A stretch of 64,000 nt of DNA from Dasyornis broadbenti. Its lineage: Eukaryota > Chordata > Aves > Passeriformes > Dasyornithidae. Within the stretch, counting starts at the first letter, position 1, and each line of letters begins with the position of its first letter. Position numbers and translations under genes: made by a program. The DNA lies in the NCBI GenBank assembly GCA_013397935.1, contig VZRN01000634.1:622093-686092 (forward strand), read 5' to 3'. Below the pieces are notes generated by a model that saw only the letters and a list, made by a program, of their open reading frames with translations, searched no databases and was not told the origin of the DNA. Below are positions 13,001 to 26,045 of the stretch, in pieces.

Positions 13001-16000
13001 AATACAAATTACACACTGAATTTCTGATTATATGATTTACTCTTGACTGAAAAGAATGCTTAGCCTCCACAATGCTGATCCAAAAGCAGCCCCTCGTTTG
13101 AGTTTGTTTCATTCCTACGTGCACAGCCTATTTCAGCTGTGATGTTTTTTCAGGCTCAATACAAAAATGTAATTTGGTATAGCACAGGTTTTAGTCTTCA
13201 TTTAGGTCAAATTAAAATTGAATCTGACAGTAAGAAATAGGTTAATTGCTTTAGACTCAATTTAACAGGATTTAGCCTTTGTATAAAAACACTTTTCTTG
13301 TGGAAAAAAACCCATTTTTTTCTAGGTGAAGTAGGAGGGATACTTAGTTTTCAGTATCACTATAAAAAAAACTTTTTATTTTTAATCTTTATAAAGAGAT
13401 ATTACAATATTAAGGTATTAAATAGTCAATATAAACTTTAGATAAAACCTACCAAGGTATAATCTTTACAGGTAACAGAAGACTTCTTTCTGAGCTATTC
13501 TTAGGAGCAGCCCAAGAAACTACTTAGTAGCAGTAACCTATGGAAGAGACAGCAGTCTTTTGTTTTCTTTCAAAGATTGCAATTGTGAAAAAAATACATT
13601 TATTTAACATTTCACTTGGACTCACACAGTCTCACTAATGTTCTAGTCATGAGTAGAACCAAGGATTGGCCCATTGTCTGCTTCTCTGCACTTCTTGTCC
13701 AACTGGGAGATGAGAAGAAGGAATAGAGCAGAGTTCTCATTCCCCTGTGAGTGTGACTCAGCCACTCCAGGTCTCATTGAACTGGAGGTTACCCCACAAT
13801 AATTCGTAATTTCTGCAATATGATTTTCACCAGGACATTGACTCTTGATAATCAGGTATACCAAATAATAGCTCCAAAACTTGTTATATAGGTAATTTAA
13901 TCTTTCACATAAATCCAGAAGGTAATTAAACTGTAAAAAAACCCCAAAAACATATTAATAATCCTGATAATTTCCTGTTGGACGTCAATTTACCATAAAT
14001 TTTTGTTTTTTATAAAGCGTGGTTGACTTGTTGGTTTTATTAGAGAGGAACCTATGCAGATTGTGTATGCTGCTAACTGAAATAAAAGAAATAGGGAAAA
14101 TGCAAACATTTCTTATATATTCTGGACTTATACATAAGAAGTTTTATAATAGGTGTTTCCCAATTTGTTGCTTCCCTGCAATCATTACTGGAATTGTTCT
14201 GCCAAAGCATTGATGAAACACGTGTTACAAAGTATTTGCGGCTTTGAGAGCTAAAGGGAGGGTCATGTTCTGGCTGATTATGTATCTGTTTTACAGGAGA
14301 ATGTGGCCCTCTCCTCTGAGAAAGCTAAAGCTTTGTTTCCCAACCAAGAAGATAACTAGGTACCAGAAAACCTTTGGAATAACATTTGAGATTAAGAGCA
14401 TCTAAAAATGGAAGAAGAATGATAAAAGGTTGATGGCGGAGAGAAAATGGTAGTTTAACTCCTCTGGCATGGAATGACATGTCTGGACTTTACCTAGGAA
14501 GCAGGTTTGACATTTATACTGTTTATCTCAGTGTGGCATCAGAGAACTGAATTTCTGTCTGTGTGACTATGGGAAAGTCACTTTCCCCTCTTGTCCTTCC
14601 ATTCCCACCATAACCTCTGATTTGTCTTCATTTAGGATTTCAGTTCTGTGCGACTGGAAACTGTTAATTTGTGCAGCCCTTAAAGCATAAATCTCAGATG
14701 CAGCTTCTGCATGTTGCTGGAATACCAACATTGCTGTTTCTGTTATGAGTCAAAAGAAGTCACTTCATCTCTTTGCTCTTATTTCCTCAAGTTTAAAATG
14801 GGACAATAAATCACGAGTGGGTTATGATTAAGTGATTATTGCTAATGAAATATGTTTGGTTTCTCAGAGAGGTTTTAAGGAGAGCAAAATATTGAGGGAA
14901 TCACAAAGATATTCCATTTGGTTTTCATTAATTCACATATGCTATATGATTGACTTTAAAAAATGCTCTTTTGGTCAATCATGGAATAGTCCGTGATCTT
15001 CTGTGTCAAGTCTGAGGATCCTCCTCTACCATTCATGAGTGACACTGTGTAAACAACAGTAGAGCAACCTCAAAAGACTAGTGAGCCCTCTAAGAATGAA
15101 ACCCAAACTAGTATGTCACTTTTCTCAAAGTACACTGGACAAGCACACTGGAAAGCTGTTCAAATTTCAATTAAGAAAATGAAACTATTTTGTATCAAAA
15201 GCTGATTCATTTTAGCAATGCAAGGCATTGAGAGCTGGGCTGGCAGTCCAGTGATAATATTATCATAAATCCACAAGGAATGATCCAGTCTTTCATCTGT
15301 CAGGAACCTTGCTGTATACAGTGTAAGGAACACAGAGAATTTTAGTGCAGGAAAGCATATGGAGAGGCCAGAGTGGAAGAGACAGAAAAGCCCATTTTTC
15401 CCAGGAATCCAATAAATAAAAAGTGAGATAATAAATAAAAGGATAACCTGCCAGCTTTTAACCTGGATGAAGGATAAAAATCTTTTTTTCCAAAACATTT
15501 TTCCTAGGGAATGGTAATAAGTTCTAACTGTGGATAGAAAGCTTCCTCAGAGATGTTGGTGAATGACCAAGTGGCTTAGTGGACAGTGGGAGTGTAGAAG
15601 TAAGAAAACAGCTAGACTTTACAAAATTTTAGTCATTTTGATTCTCATATTTTTTACAAGATTTAAGGTCTGACTGGAAATATATTATTTTTGTTACTTA
15701 AAACACTTAGCAATTCATAAGCTCTGTTGATTTCAGATATATATAATTAGAACAAAAAGCTTTTCAGTGATAGAATGCTTCATTTTAGTCAGAAGAATTC
15801 CATATTTGTTTCCAATTTGCATGGCTACAGGAAATGATATCTTTTTATTTGCATGTGTATGCATCTATGTGCACACAGTGAATTTAGAAATACAATAACC
15901 CTGGAGGGATGCTGAATATGCTGGCACTGAAGAAGAGAGAAAGACAAACTGCCTGATAACTGAAGAAACAGTTCATTTTACTCTGTGCAGGCAGGCAGGA

Positions 16001-18714
16001 AAGGGAGTGCAACGTAAGCAAGACATTTCATTTGTGGTTGAATCCACAGATGAGCTATTGTAGAAAGTATTCTCCAAAACATGCTTACATGGGAGATGGG
16101 GCACGTGGTACTGATTAGATTTAGTACCAGCAGGGCAGTTTTATTACACAGAAACACTATGGTTTGAAAGTTGCAAATGTGTTTCAGTGTTGGAAGGCTG
16201 CTCCTTTAGCATTTCCTGCTTTACTGGGAATTTATGGGGCTCTGCACCTTCTCAGAAAATGCTCAGCACCTTTTAGCTTTGACTGATGTTAAAGTTGGAG
16301 AGATTCAAAGCTAGAGACAATGTTTTCTTTTAACAGTCAAATACGCTGGAAAACAAAGGAGAAAAAATGCCTCACATTCCACTGAAGTCAGTGGTTTCTG
16401 TCTCTTTTTGCACTTCAGATCACTTCCAGCCCACTTTGGCAGGAGAAGAAGAGTCTGTGTTTGAGTCTGTGTTGTCTGCCTTCATCTATAGGCTCATGCA
16501 TGGGCCCTAAGCTCACCCCTCTCAGACAGGGAATGCTGCTCTCCTCTGCTGTGGCCTCTCACTGACTGCCTTCCTCACTATAAGCCGACAGATTAGCAAT
16601 AAGAGCAATAAGAAAAAAAAAAATGTACAGCCTTTTTTTTTAATATTTGGTCTTCTTGTGACGTGCTTCTGATTTGATTTACACTCTTGTTATCTAGATG
16701 ATACCTAGACATTTAGTCAGTGGAATGTTTAGCTGGATTTACTCAGATACCTTAGATCTATAAAAACATGAGACAGAAAATTTTTGAGCACGTTTATCTG
16801 AAAATGTCAGTAATTAAGGTTTTACAGTGTTGTTATTCTTAAGAATATCTCCTGAGCTTTGATGTAACAACCAGACTGAAGAATGTTGAGCACCATTCTT
16901 GGGAATTGTTTTGCTGCTAGAAGCAGATTTACACAGTAAATAAAAACTATTTTAGAATCAGTTTAACCAAATTAAAGAAAATATATTAGTATATGTTGGA
17001 TTTAACACAACATTTCAGCATTTCTTTGTCTGTTTTCTTCTTTTTACTTCCTCTCTCTTTTCTAGAATATTTCTAGACTATCTAGGCTGAACTTAAAGTT
17101 GCAAAGTAATTTATTGCTAACAGAGTCAGAGGAGTAAATGAGAAGTAAAATAAGACCTTCAAAGACACTGTTTCTCCACTCACCCCCCTCCCTCCTTCCC
17201 AGCAGCAGCACAGGGGGACAAGGCACGGGGAACAGGGGGTAGGTCAGTTCATCACAGAGATCTTTCTTCCGCTGCTCAGGGAGAGGAGACTTGTCCTCTG
17301 TGTAGCTGTGGGTCCCAATCACATGAGCAGCAGCCCGCCCGAACCTGCCGCAACGTGAGCTGCTTCACATGTCTGCTGAGGATTAGTGTGAAAGGTTATT
17401 TGTAGTTAATAAATAGAACTTATTGCCCATGTAATGCCTGTTCAGAGCTTGACTGTTATTTCTGCACCCTAAAACGTTATGCAGGAAGACAAAAATGTTG
17501 ATCGTGTTAATAAATTACCATTTGTCTATAAACTTCCATTCTCAAATGAGTAAACATTAGATGCACCTACTCTAAGCCTAAAATCCTTAATAATTTAATT
17601 TGTTTTAAATTGTACTACTGATCCATCCAAACTGGTACACTAAGTGTACAACTGACTGTTGCTGTAAAATTCACAGAAATTTATCTGGAAGGTAATCTAG
17701 TCCATGGCATACTTTTTAAAGTTTATTACCATTTCATACAAGCATCTCATTGCTGTAAAGAATCCTAAGAAGCTGCTTAAAGTAACTTGACAAAAGACAG
17801 AACATGTCTCTTTCTAGAATCTTATCCTCTAAACCCTCCTTCATGAAAACGATCATGTTTTCATTATAGTTCAAATCTTCACTGGGATGTATGTGAAGAC
17901 ACAATTCTCATGCCTGTTTTAATATTTCTGACCTGGGTATGTACGGTCTTGAAAGACAGGCTTGTAAAGCAATTGACACTAAAGTTTTTCACAGGAGGAG
18001 GCAGCTGTAACTACAGGCAGGTGGATGGATAGAGGGGACACACTCTGACAGCACGGAAATGGAATTGAGGAAGCCCCATGCATTTTTCTTCACAGACCCT
18101 TTGCAGTCTCCTGACCTTACGGTCTGAATTTTAACTGTGTTAGAATTTCTAGTTCAGGGTTTGTTTACAGCACTGGCTTCTTTTTCTTGATAGTTGTTCA
18201 AGGTTGTGAAGATCTGCCTAAAAATAAAAATTAGAGCATGTCCCTTGTGCACATTTCTGTCTCCTTTCTCAAATGAGACCAGTCAGAGATCAACTGACAC
18301 AGATACTTGGAGTCTTGGTTGGATATAGAACATTGCTGAATACACCAGGGCACCAATGAGTTCTGCTCTGGGTGCACAGTGGCTCTATGATTCCTCCTGA
18401 CAAAGGACTGGCCCTGTAACCTGAGTGAGGCTGCTGGGAAGGGATGTGCTCTTTGCAGAACCTTCTGTGAGAAAGGTTCTGTGACAAGAAATTTGGACAC
18501 CTGCTGTCCAGGGTCTTGTTCCACCAGTATTCCGGCGTGATCAGTACATTGAACATGAATGCCCAAAGAGCTGGTAGCCACTCTTGTATCCACGGCTGTG
18601 TGTCTGTGGTAGGAATATGGACAAACACATCTTCCTGTTTTTCATTCCTTACTCCTGGTAAGCAAAGTCCCTGCACTGGTGCAATGCAAACAGATTGCGC
18701 CAAACGCTGTCCTT
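4016..18714. other. Intergenic DNA with scattered low-complexity tracts
   Basis: No protein gene could be supported. Frames of 80-143 codons (for example 6953-7333 plus, 7078-7509 minus, 15160-15498 minus) overlap one another on opposite strands and show no known domain. Minor items are a 13-bp tandem duplication near 8359-8384, a C-run at 12003-12013 and a TG repeat at 12885-12910. A GC-richer patch at about 17170-17345 has frequent CAG/CCC but no recognised identity. Confidence 0.55.
12885..12910. repeat. (TG)n microsatellite
   Basis: About thirteen TG units with one GC interruption near the 5' end, preceded by a short ACAT-rich run. Confidence 0.9.
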
Positions 18715-19020
18715 TAGACTTTGCTCTGACACGTGGTGACCAGCCGTGCCCGCGGTGCCTGCCCCGGCCCCAGCCCGTCACTGCTCGGCTGCCCAAGCGC
18801 GCTCCGCCGTGACGTCATCAATCGCTACCGACTGTGGCCGGGCCGTGCCGTCGGGCGCGCACCTGCCGCGGGTGCTGCGCGCGCGCCACCTCTGGGTGAG
18901 GAGGTGAATGGCTCCGGGGACATGGGCGGGGGCCGTGGACTCGCGGAGTGGTGTGGAGAGAGACCCAGGGACTACCTCGTCCCAAGCCCCTGCGTGGGGA
19001 GGGACACCTCCCACCGCACC
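18715..19020. promoter_or_regulatory. Orphan CpG island, possible promoter
   Basis: About 300 bp that is strongly GC- and CpG-rich (many CGCG and GCGC tetramers at 18840-18895) in AT-rich surroundings. It holds a full CRE palindrome. No coding exon was recognised on either side. A GT donor-like CTGGGTGAGG lies at about 18892-18901. The island ends against a CR1 fragment. It may drive a non-coding RNA or a distant gene; no transcript is proven. Confidence 0.5.
18810..18817. promoter_or_regulatory. Consensus CRE (TGACGTCA)
   Basis: A perfect palindromic cAMP-response element, the CREB/ATF target, read as CCGTGACGTCATCAATC within the CpG island. Full CREs in CpG-rich DNA are typical of functional CREB/ATF promoters; activity here is inferred. 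Confidence 0.6.
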
Positions 19021-19028
19021 ATGTTACT

Positions 19029-19303
19029 TCAAGCCCCGTCCAGCCGGGCCTTGAACACTTCAGGGATGGGGCAGCCACAGCTTCTCTGGGCCTCACCACC
19101 CTCACAGTTCTAAAGTTCTAATCTAAACTTACCCTCTTTTAGTGTAAAACCATTACCCCGTGTCCTATCACAACAGGCCTTGCTAAAAAGCCTGTCTATC
19201 TTTCTTACAAGCCCTCTTTAAGGCCCTTTTGCTGTAAGGCAGCAGAGCCTTTTTTTTTTCTCTTCAGGCTGAACAACCCCAATTCTCTCAGCCTCTCCTT
19301 GCA
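19029..19303 (-). mobile_element. CR1 LINE fragment
   Basis: Antisense of a typical avian CR1 3' segment. Recognisable landmarks include CTTGAACACTTCAGGGATGG, the CACCACCCTCACAG stretch, and GGCTGAACAACCCCAA with TCTCTCAGCCTCTCCTTGCAG at the far end. It is diverged and lacks the terminal 3' repeats. Confidence 0.85.
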
Positions 19304-22300
19304 GAAAATGTGTCTGTCTTTCAATTTCTCTGCCATTTCTATATTCAATGAATTTAAAGATCAGCATCAGTAAGTTCAGTGAAAAACTTATTCTTCTTTA
19401 CTTGAATGATGGAGATATAGGTTACCTCTGTTCATCTTTGTGTTCCTTTTCACCACAGATTCCCCTTTAAAAGTCCTTGAGCTTAGTGATGTGTAATTGT
19501 CCCCATTTTTTGAAGAATAACATTTGGGATGACTTATATATATATATAAATCTACACTGTTCCTTCAAAAAGGACCATTTAAAAAATTGTCTATATGGTA
19601 TTCACGGTATTCACTGTTCTTCAGTTTAGTCCAGAAAAGGAAGCAAATCTCTTATGAGGCATCAGCAAGTCCAGGATGCACACAGCTGAGAGGAAAGCAG
19701 GTCATTTTCAAGGACCTGCTTGTGCCGAGTTTCATGAAACACACATTTCTAATAGTGCATGCTGTCAGTGGAAAGGTTTTTTGAAGTGAGTTTTCCTGTC
19801 TCTTGACTAGTTGTATGTTGCGAACAGTTAACATGCTGAGTATTATCATTCATGCCATTTTCTCCTGTGCCACAAACAGTATTTACAAAGAAGAAATTAG
19901 GTGGATAATTGTCTGGCAAGTTCTATCTCTGCTAACTAGATTTCCTTTCCATTATGTGCTTTACAGACTCTATTATTACCCACTGGAATATACTTTCAAA
20001 CCAATTTTTCAGGATGCAACTTGATCTACTGTTTTCATTACCTTCACTCCTGGTGCTTATCTCCTACAGTTCATAAAACATCTATTTGGATGGGTACAGT
20101 TCTATTCTTTCAGTTCTTCAGAGGTATTGTATGACTGTCTTCAATTCCCACATTTTCTTCTTACACATGTATATATGGTGATTTCATCAACCCTCAGCTT
20201 CAAAGCTTGCCTGTGCTCAGATGTTTTTCAAGTCCACCTCTCCACTTCTAAGCACTTTCCTATCACATAATGTTGCTTCATTTCCTGTTGAATATCTTCT
20301 TCACCACAGTCCTCCCAGTTGCTCAACCCTGTAATAACATGCTGCTTTATTCATCAAATATTCATATTTCACTGCTTCATGCAAAACATTCCCTAATAAC
20401 ATTTCTAGTAAACATGCTTGTTCTTTGCCCACAGCTATGACTCTCTAAGGTCACTCCCCGGCCCTGACTGTTGTAACATCTTCCACAATTTCTGTGATCT
20501 GGAATTTCTCTCTCCCTTCTCCCCATAGTTTATATGAAATGTATTTGTTGTCTCATGTTCTTAGCCTGGCCATTTGACCAGATCCTTCCATTGTCTCTGC
20601 CACATAATTTGATCTACTAAACATTACTTTCCACCTCCCCCTACTTAGGAATCCTTAGCTCACAGTGAAGTTGACTTTTTTGGAGATGCTACAGGCCCTG
20701 TCATTCTGACTCAAGTTCCACAGAGCTGCAGGAAAACCCTGCATGCTATGTAGGAAAATATACTCCAAACCTAAGGACAGAAAAAAGAGATGTGACATTT
20801 CCCAGTATTTCAAACCCCAGAGAGAATCCCTGATGGCAAATTTAACAAGCAATTGTTTGTGTTGGACAATATGACAACTATTGAGCAAGCAGCTGTTGCT
20901 CCAGATGAAGTATGTATGACAGCTGGTGAGTCTAGGTGCATCACTGTGGAATAAATCAACAGAGCTTTAGCATGTTGGTTTGTTCCTGGCTCTCTTGATG
21001 GCATTTAAGTCAATTTCTTGGATGTTCTGCTCTCAATCCTTAAGAAACAATTTTTTGCACAGGAAATCTTTCATGTTTCTGACTCCATCGGTTCAGTCTT
21101 CTTTCTGAAAAGAATCTTCGTATCCTAAAACTTCCTCACTAGAGAAAAGCAACATGGAGAAATAGTATTTTAAAGATGATATTCCCTTTTCTCACTTTGA
21201 TATAAACTCTGAAGCAATGCAGGAAAACAATTTTTAAAATGTCCTAGGGCTTGTTTTTTTTCTGTTTACCTATTTATCTTTCTTGTCTGTTTGGTGATAA
21301 AATCATAAAGATCCTTGTAAATCACTCAAAGCTTGTGTTTCCCCAACATTTACTACTGTGTTTTTAAAATATATTCCTCATTGGTAGACTAGTGCAATCG
21401 TGGGAGTTAATAATCAGATTTAGTGTTCTTTGGTGAATCAGTATTTACACTGCTGCAATGCAGTGGGAATGGGAGTTTACCCTACTGAGTATTTGGTAAA
21501 TGCAGTACAAATGTTGCAGGAAGATTCCTATGCTTTCCATTATAAACAATCCATTCCAAAGGCTGTAACTTGTCACAGAAAAATAGATTAGAGTGTTACA
21601 GATGAGATTAGACACTGACCTAGCTTTGGGTCTCCATAAATAAGTGGAATCTGTAAAAGAGTAAAGGTAAAAAGGAAACTTGTTTCTGGTTTTGCTCTTG
21701 TGCCTTTCTTTTCATCTTTGGGACCAAACATCTCTGTTTTAATGGAAGTTCCTTAAAATTATGGGAGAGATGGGGGCATTCACAATCAGATCCTATATTT
21801 TGTTTTGGGTCTGTATGAGGGCTGAGAACATTCAGGAAAAACGAGAGAGTAGATGGTGCTCTCCATGCAAGTGTTCACTAGCAAAGATGGCGGACTCACT
21901 GTTTTGCCACTCTGAGCAGCCTGGGAACATCTGGGATTTCTGGAATCCCCATGGCTGTTCCACATCTACACTGACAGCTTCAAAGGAAGCACAGAGTTGC
22001 CTTCACAGCCTACCAATGTAAAGAATTCACACGCAAAGAAACATGTATGTAACATATTGGGATTATCTGTTTGGAAAATGTTTCTCTTCTGCCCACAAAT
22101 CATAGAAAGTGAGTTATTAATGCTGCCAGAGAGCAATGTGTTATTGTAGGCACAGAAATGTGCAAATGGTTCTGTGGAACCGAGACAATTCACTGGAAGT
22201 TCTATGTCTTACTTCAGCAAATTTGATTGGAGGTATGTTTATAGTATAAAGGAAAACAGAGATGAGAATCATCTCATTTTGTACAGCTTCTCTTCATTCC

Positions 22301-25300
22301 CTGCCAGCCCTTCCTGTTTAAAGGCTTGTGAATAAGAAACTTTTCTTATTGTAAGTACAAAAGAGCAAACCCTCTGATGCTAAAATTAGTCCTTTGCGCT
22401 CCCAGCTGGGTCTCCTGTTGTTCCATCTCAGTACATCTGTACAAGGTTAGAAGGAATAGGGGGAGAAAAGTGCTTGTGAAAAGCAAACAGAAAAATTCCA
22501 AATATTCAGGTCTTTTCCAACTGCTGTACTCAGGGGAAACCTAATGCACTGTTTCAGTTATAAGCTGGCCAAGGACCAACAGGGGAACTTGCACCTGTTT
22601 TGTTAGGTCTCCCAAAATGACAGTAATTATTTTTACTGTAGAAAGAGACAAAATAGTTCAATAAAAGCAATATGTTGAAATTGTAACTGGGAAATATCCT
22701 GCCTAAAAGAGCTCTTTTAAGTTGCAATACATTTGTATCTAAGATGCTTGAATTTTAACTTCATCTGTATTTCCCTGTAATTTGAAATTACTCCAATGCC
22801 TATTGATTAGTTTCATCTGAAACACATGCCTCTGTTATAAAATAGTGATTTTGCATCACCTTTTAGCCAAGTGGGTTAATTGAATGGTGCTTGGGTAATT
22901 ATTTCAGATACAATATCTGTCAAATATTTGCCTTCAAAGAGCTGATAGAATTGTTTGACATTTAGCCAAGATATTTCCTAAAACTGGAGCTTGAGCTCTG
23001 GGGCTGTGGAACTGAGGGGGTGGCTAAAGGTACCTTTTGAAGAAACTTTGTGTATTCTCTATTTAGACAAAGCCAAAAAACCAAAGGCTAAAGCTGGCTT
23101 CCACTAGATTTTGTGGAATTTTGACATTTTTTTAACAATTAACTACTGGATTACCGATATTTTAGGGAACATTGGGTACCATTGTAATAACACAGAGAGC
23201 AGGGACAGTCCAAAAGAAAAGTATGCTGTTTTCCCTGCTGTGGAGCTGCTGTGCCAGATCAGCTGAGCACAGAACCACAGGTCAGATACCCAGACAATGC
23301 CAAATGGTTTGGAGTATTCAGGTATAAAAATAAAACATCTGCAAGTATGTACTCAGTAATCATACAGGGTTCTCCTAAGTCTTCCATTTGTAAAGAAAAG
23401 CAAGTGACAAAACTCTTTGTTCTTCACTGGAAAATGATTCCTTAAAAGGTCACAGGTACATTTGGCTTGGAGAAATATTACTTAGCATTTGACTGATGTG
23501 AAGTCATCCCAGAAACCAGTTAATTGTTGTGGATTACCTCCCAGTGCCCAGCATTCAGGCCTGAGGCAAACATAAACTGAGCTCAGAATATGCTATGAGC
23601 TGACCTGAGCTAACAATTTCAGAGAGCACATAAACCACACTTCCAGCCCTGCAGGCCTTTCTCATCCGAGCGAACTCTGCAGAGAAGTTCTATTAAATCT
23701 ACGATGTGCAGTAGATGTTCCATCTGTAGCTGATCCATAATTATTCATAAAAAAAAGAAAATTTAATGAAAAATTTTTTAAAACTAAATTCTGAAAAGAT
23801 GTCCCTTTTTTGAAAGGGAAAAGACATTGGAGGAAAAAAACCACAAATATGTTTACCTGGTCATATGTTTTACATACATATGGCCAGATTTTCACACGAG
23901 GCCAAATAATGCTTTGCTACCTAATGAAATGAAGAGGATTTTAAAATTTCTTTAACAAGCAAATGTGGTGACACTTTGAACTGACCTGTTCTGAAAATTT
24001 ATGCCCACTTGGGACTGCTTTGAGTGGAGTAAAATGGAACAGTTATTTGTACTTGATCTCAGCATATCCCACTGGATACAATTACCACTTCAATATAAAG
24101 CAAGTCCTGTTTTTCTTTAAAAAACAAGAGTGGTATTTATCAGGATAAGAGTCATTGCATTCCTCCAGTTCTGGTATGGTAGAAATTTGAGGTGGAGTGG
24201 TCGCAGTTGAGAGTCCCCATGGGACTGTAAGAAGCACAGGTTCTACCCGGGTCCACCTTTTTTTTTTTATGTTGGGAACTGGCCAAAATAGGCTTTCTTA
24301 AGTCCACTGCAGTTTAGTAAATCCCAAATCCAGCTTTAGCATTAATTTTTTATCCAGCCTGTAAGTCAAACACCTGAGACCTAGTCCCAGTTCTCATTAA
24401 AATTAACAGATCAAATATTTGAATTCTCATTCAGCCCTTGCTGAGGCAAAACCCTCAAACACTGAGTCATGATCCAGTTTCACAAGCATTCCAATAATCA
24501 GAGTCTGGATTTGGCCAGTGTCAGTTGCTCCCCTTGTTTTAAGACACAGTTCATCAAACTTCTGTAGATCTGGGAACATCACTGCACTCTTTGGTAATTT
24601 TACCAACCGCTGAAGAGTCCTTTCACAAGAACCACTCGCTGTTCACAAAGATGTTTGGTCTTAGACAACAGCCTGTATGGCCCCAAGAGAGCCTTTGCAG
24701 ATGCTGCTTTAGCAGCTTGAGAGCTGAAGTGTTGTGTGAATCACTGTCCTCGAGGGAATTGTCATCACCAGACCTGCTAAAGCGTTGTCAGTCAGTTGGA
24801 CTTTGGGAACAGGGGTGCTGCGTGTCCAGGAGCACCATACTCCTGAGGAGCCTCCCAGGAATAGTCAACCCACCAGCTTAAATTAATCACTGGCACAGGC
24901 CATGATCAGTGCTTTGGTCTCTATTCAGTATAATGGCTGCAGAAATTTGGAATCTTTGCCTTTTGCTGCCCTCTGGACTTGTCCTTCAGTGTTGTGTGCA
25001 ACACTGCAGTGGGATTTTGAGGCTGCAGGGTTCAAGTGTGTTATGATTCCAGTGATGTTATGTATATTCTGAATCAATAAATTAATAAGTATTGTAGTTT
25101 GTTGGGTTCTTTTAATAGAGGATGTTCTATTGGAAATCTGTCAGTCTTAATTGCATAATCTTAGAGGAGAATAAATTATAACCCCTTGAAAGTTACAAAC
25201 TCATTAATCCAAGTCTAGCAAGTCTATTTGCAAAACTAAGGACTATTTGTTTTATCAAGGATAATAAGGACCCATAAACCTAATTTTAGTCTGTAACTGA

Positions 25301-25880
25301 GGTCTTTACAGAAATATCAGAGTTTGCTGTGACACAGAACAAGGTTCATTTTGAAAAGTGTACTGGGCAAGATGCAGCCTGTCTTCATTTTTGCATAGGT
25401 CCTAATGCAAATGTGCATGATTGCCATATGAGGGTTCTGTGGGCAAATGTGAACTCTGCAACTTACTGGAGATTGAATTCCATTTTCATTCGGTGGTCAT
25501 TACTTGCCCAGTATCAAATAATTTATAATAAAAATCTATGCAGCGATTCTGAAAGTATTCAATGCTTTGTTATCAATTTTAATTGATTTTAATCAACAGA
25601 TTAAAAAAATTGTAATATAGCCTAACCCAGATGGCTGAATGCATTTCTGAAATCTTGATACATCTTTACTTTCATAAAGATATTTTAGTTAAGATATTTT
25701 GAATAAATTTGACTAGTTCTAAAACAGTCACTTCTAAGAATTACTCCATATACAAATAGGGAAATACAAAATCCTATTTGCTATTTAATTGTGATTACAA
25801 TTTTAATTAATTTTTCCTAGTACCAGCTCTTTGGAGAGATTGCCAGTACCAATGATTTGAAAGGTTAGCAATACTGATTC
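19304..25880. other. Intergenic DNA upstream of NXT2
   Basis: AT-rich, with a TA run at 19534-19549. Open frames are short and unsupported. Nothing else recognised. Confidence 0.55.
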
Positions 25881-25979
25881 TGGAATCAAAGCCACACCGG
25901 CAGCCGGACAGGATTTGCAGGCAGAACGCTCCCAGGGACACCGCAGCGCGGAGGAACGCTTTTGGCGAGGGACGCGCGG

Positions 25980-26008
25980 CCGGAAGTGGCGGACTGGTAC
26001 ACTTCCGG
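25980..26008. promoter_or_regulatory. NXT2: Inverted pair of ETS-type motifs
   Basis: CCGGAAGT at 25980-25987 and its inverse ACTTCCGG at 26001-26008 match the consensus of ETS factors such as GABPA. The second ends 22 bp before the NXT2 ATG. This is a common arrangement in TATA-less housekeeping promoters; binding is inferred. Confidence 0.65.
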
Positions 26009-26030
26009 CGCCCTCCCGCCTCGCCGTCCC

Positions 26031-26045
26031 ATGGCCGCGTCTGTG
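26031..26045 (+). CDS. NXT2: NXT2 coding exon 1 (5 codons)
   Basis: ATGGCCGCGTCTGTG followed by a GTGAGT donor. It encodes MAASV and ends in phase 0. It is too short to be found as an open frame and is recovered from the promoter context and the phase of exon 2. Confidence 0.88.

Noticed and set aside
15160..15498. 112-codon minus-strand frame
   Set aside because: Hydrophobic-looking but AT-driven; no family match, Kozak context or neighbours to support it.
17062..17322. 86-codon minus frame in a GC-richer patch
   Set aside because: No recognised similarity; may be part of an old repeat, but no boundaries could be found.
18231..18796. Overlapping 120- and 168-codon minus-strand frames
   Set aside because: Two different frames open over the same bases and a plus-strand frame as well; no protein family seen. 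Kept only as context for the CpG island.
1..25880. GUCY2F exons expected from mammalian synteny
   Set aside because: No kinase-like or guanylate-cyclase motif was recognised in the frames of this stretch; the gene probably lies outside the window.
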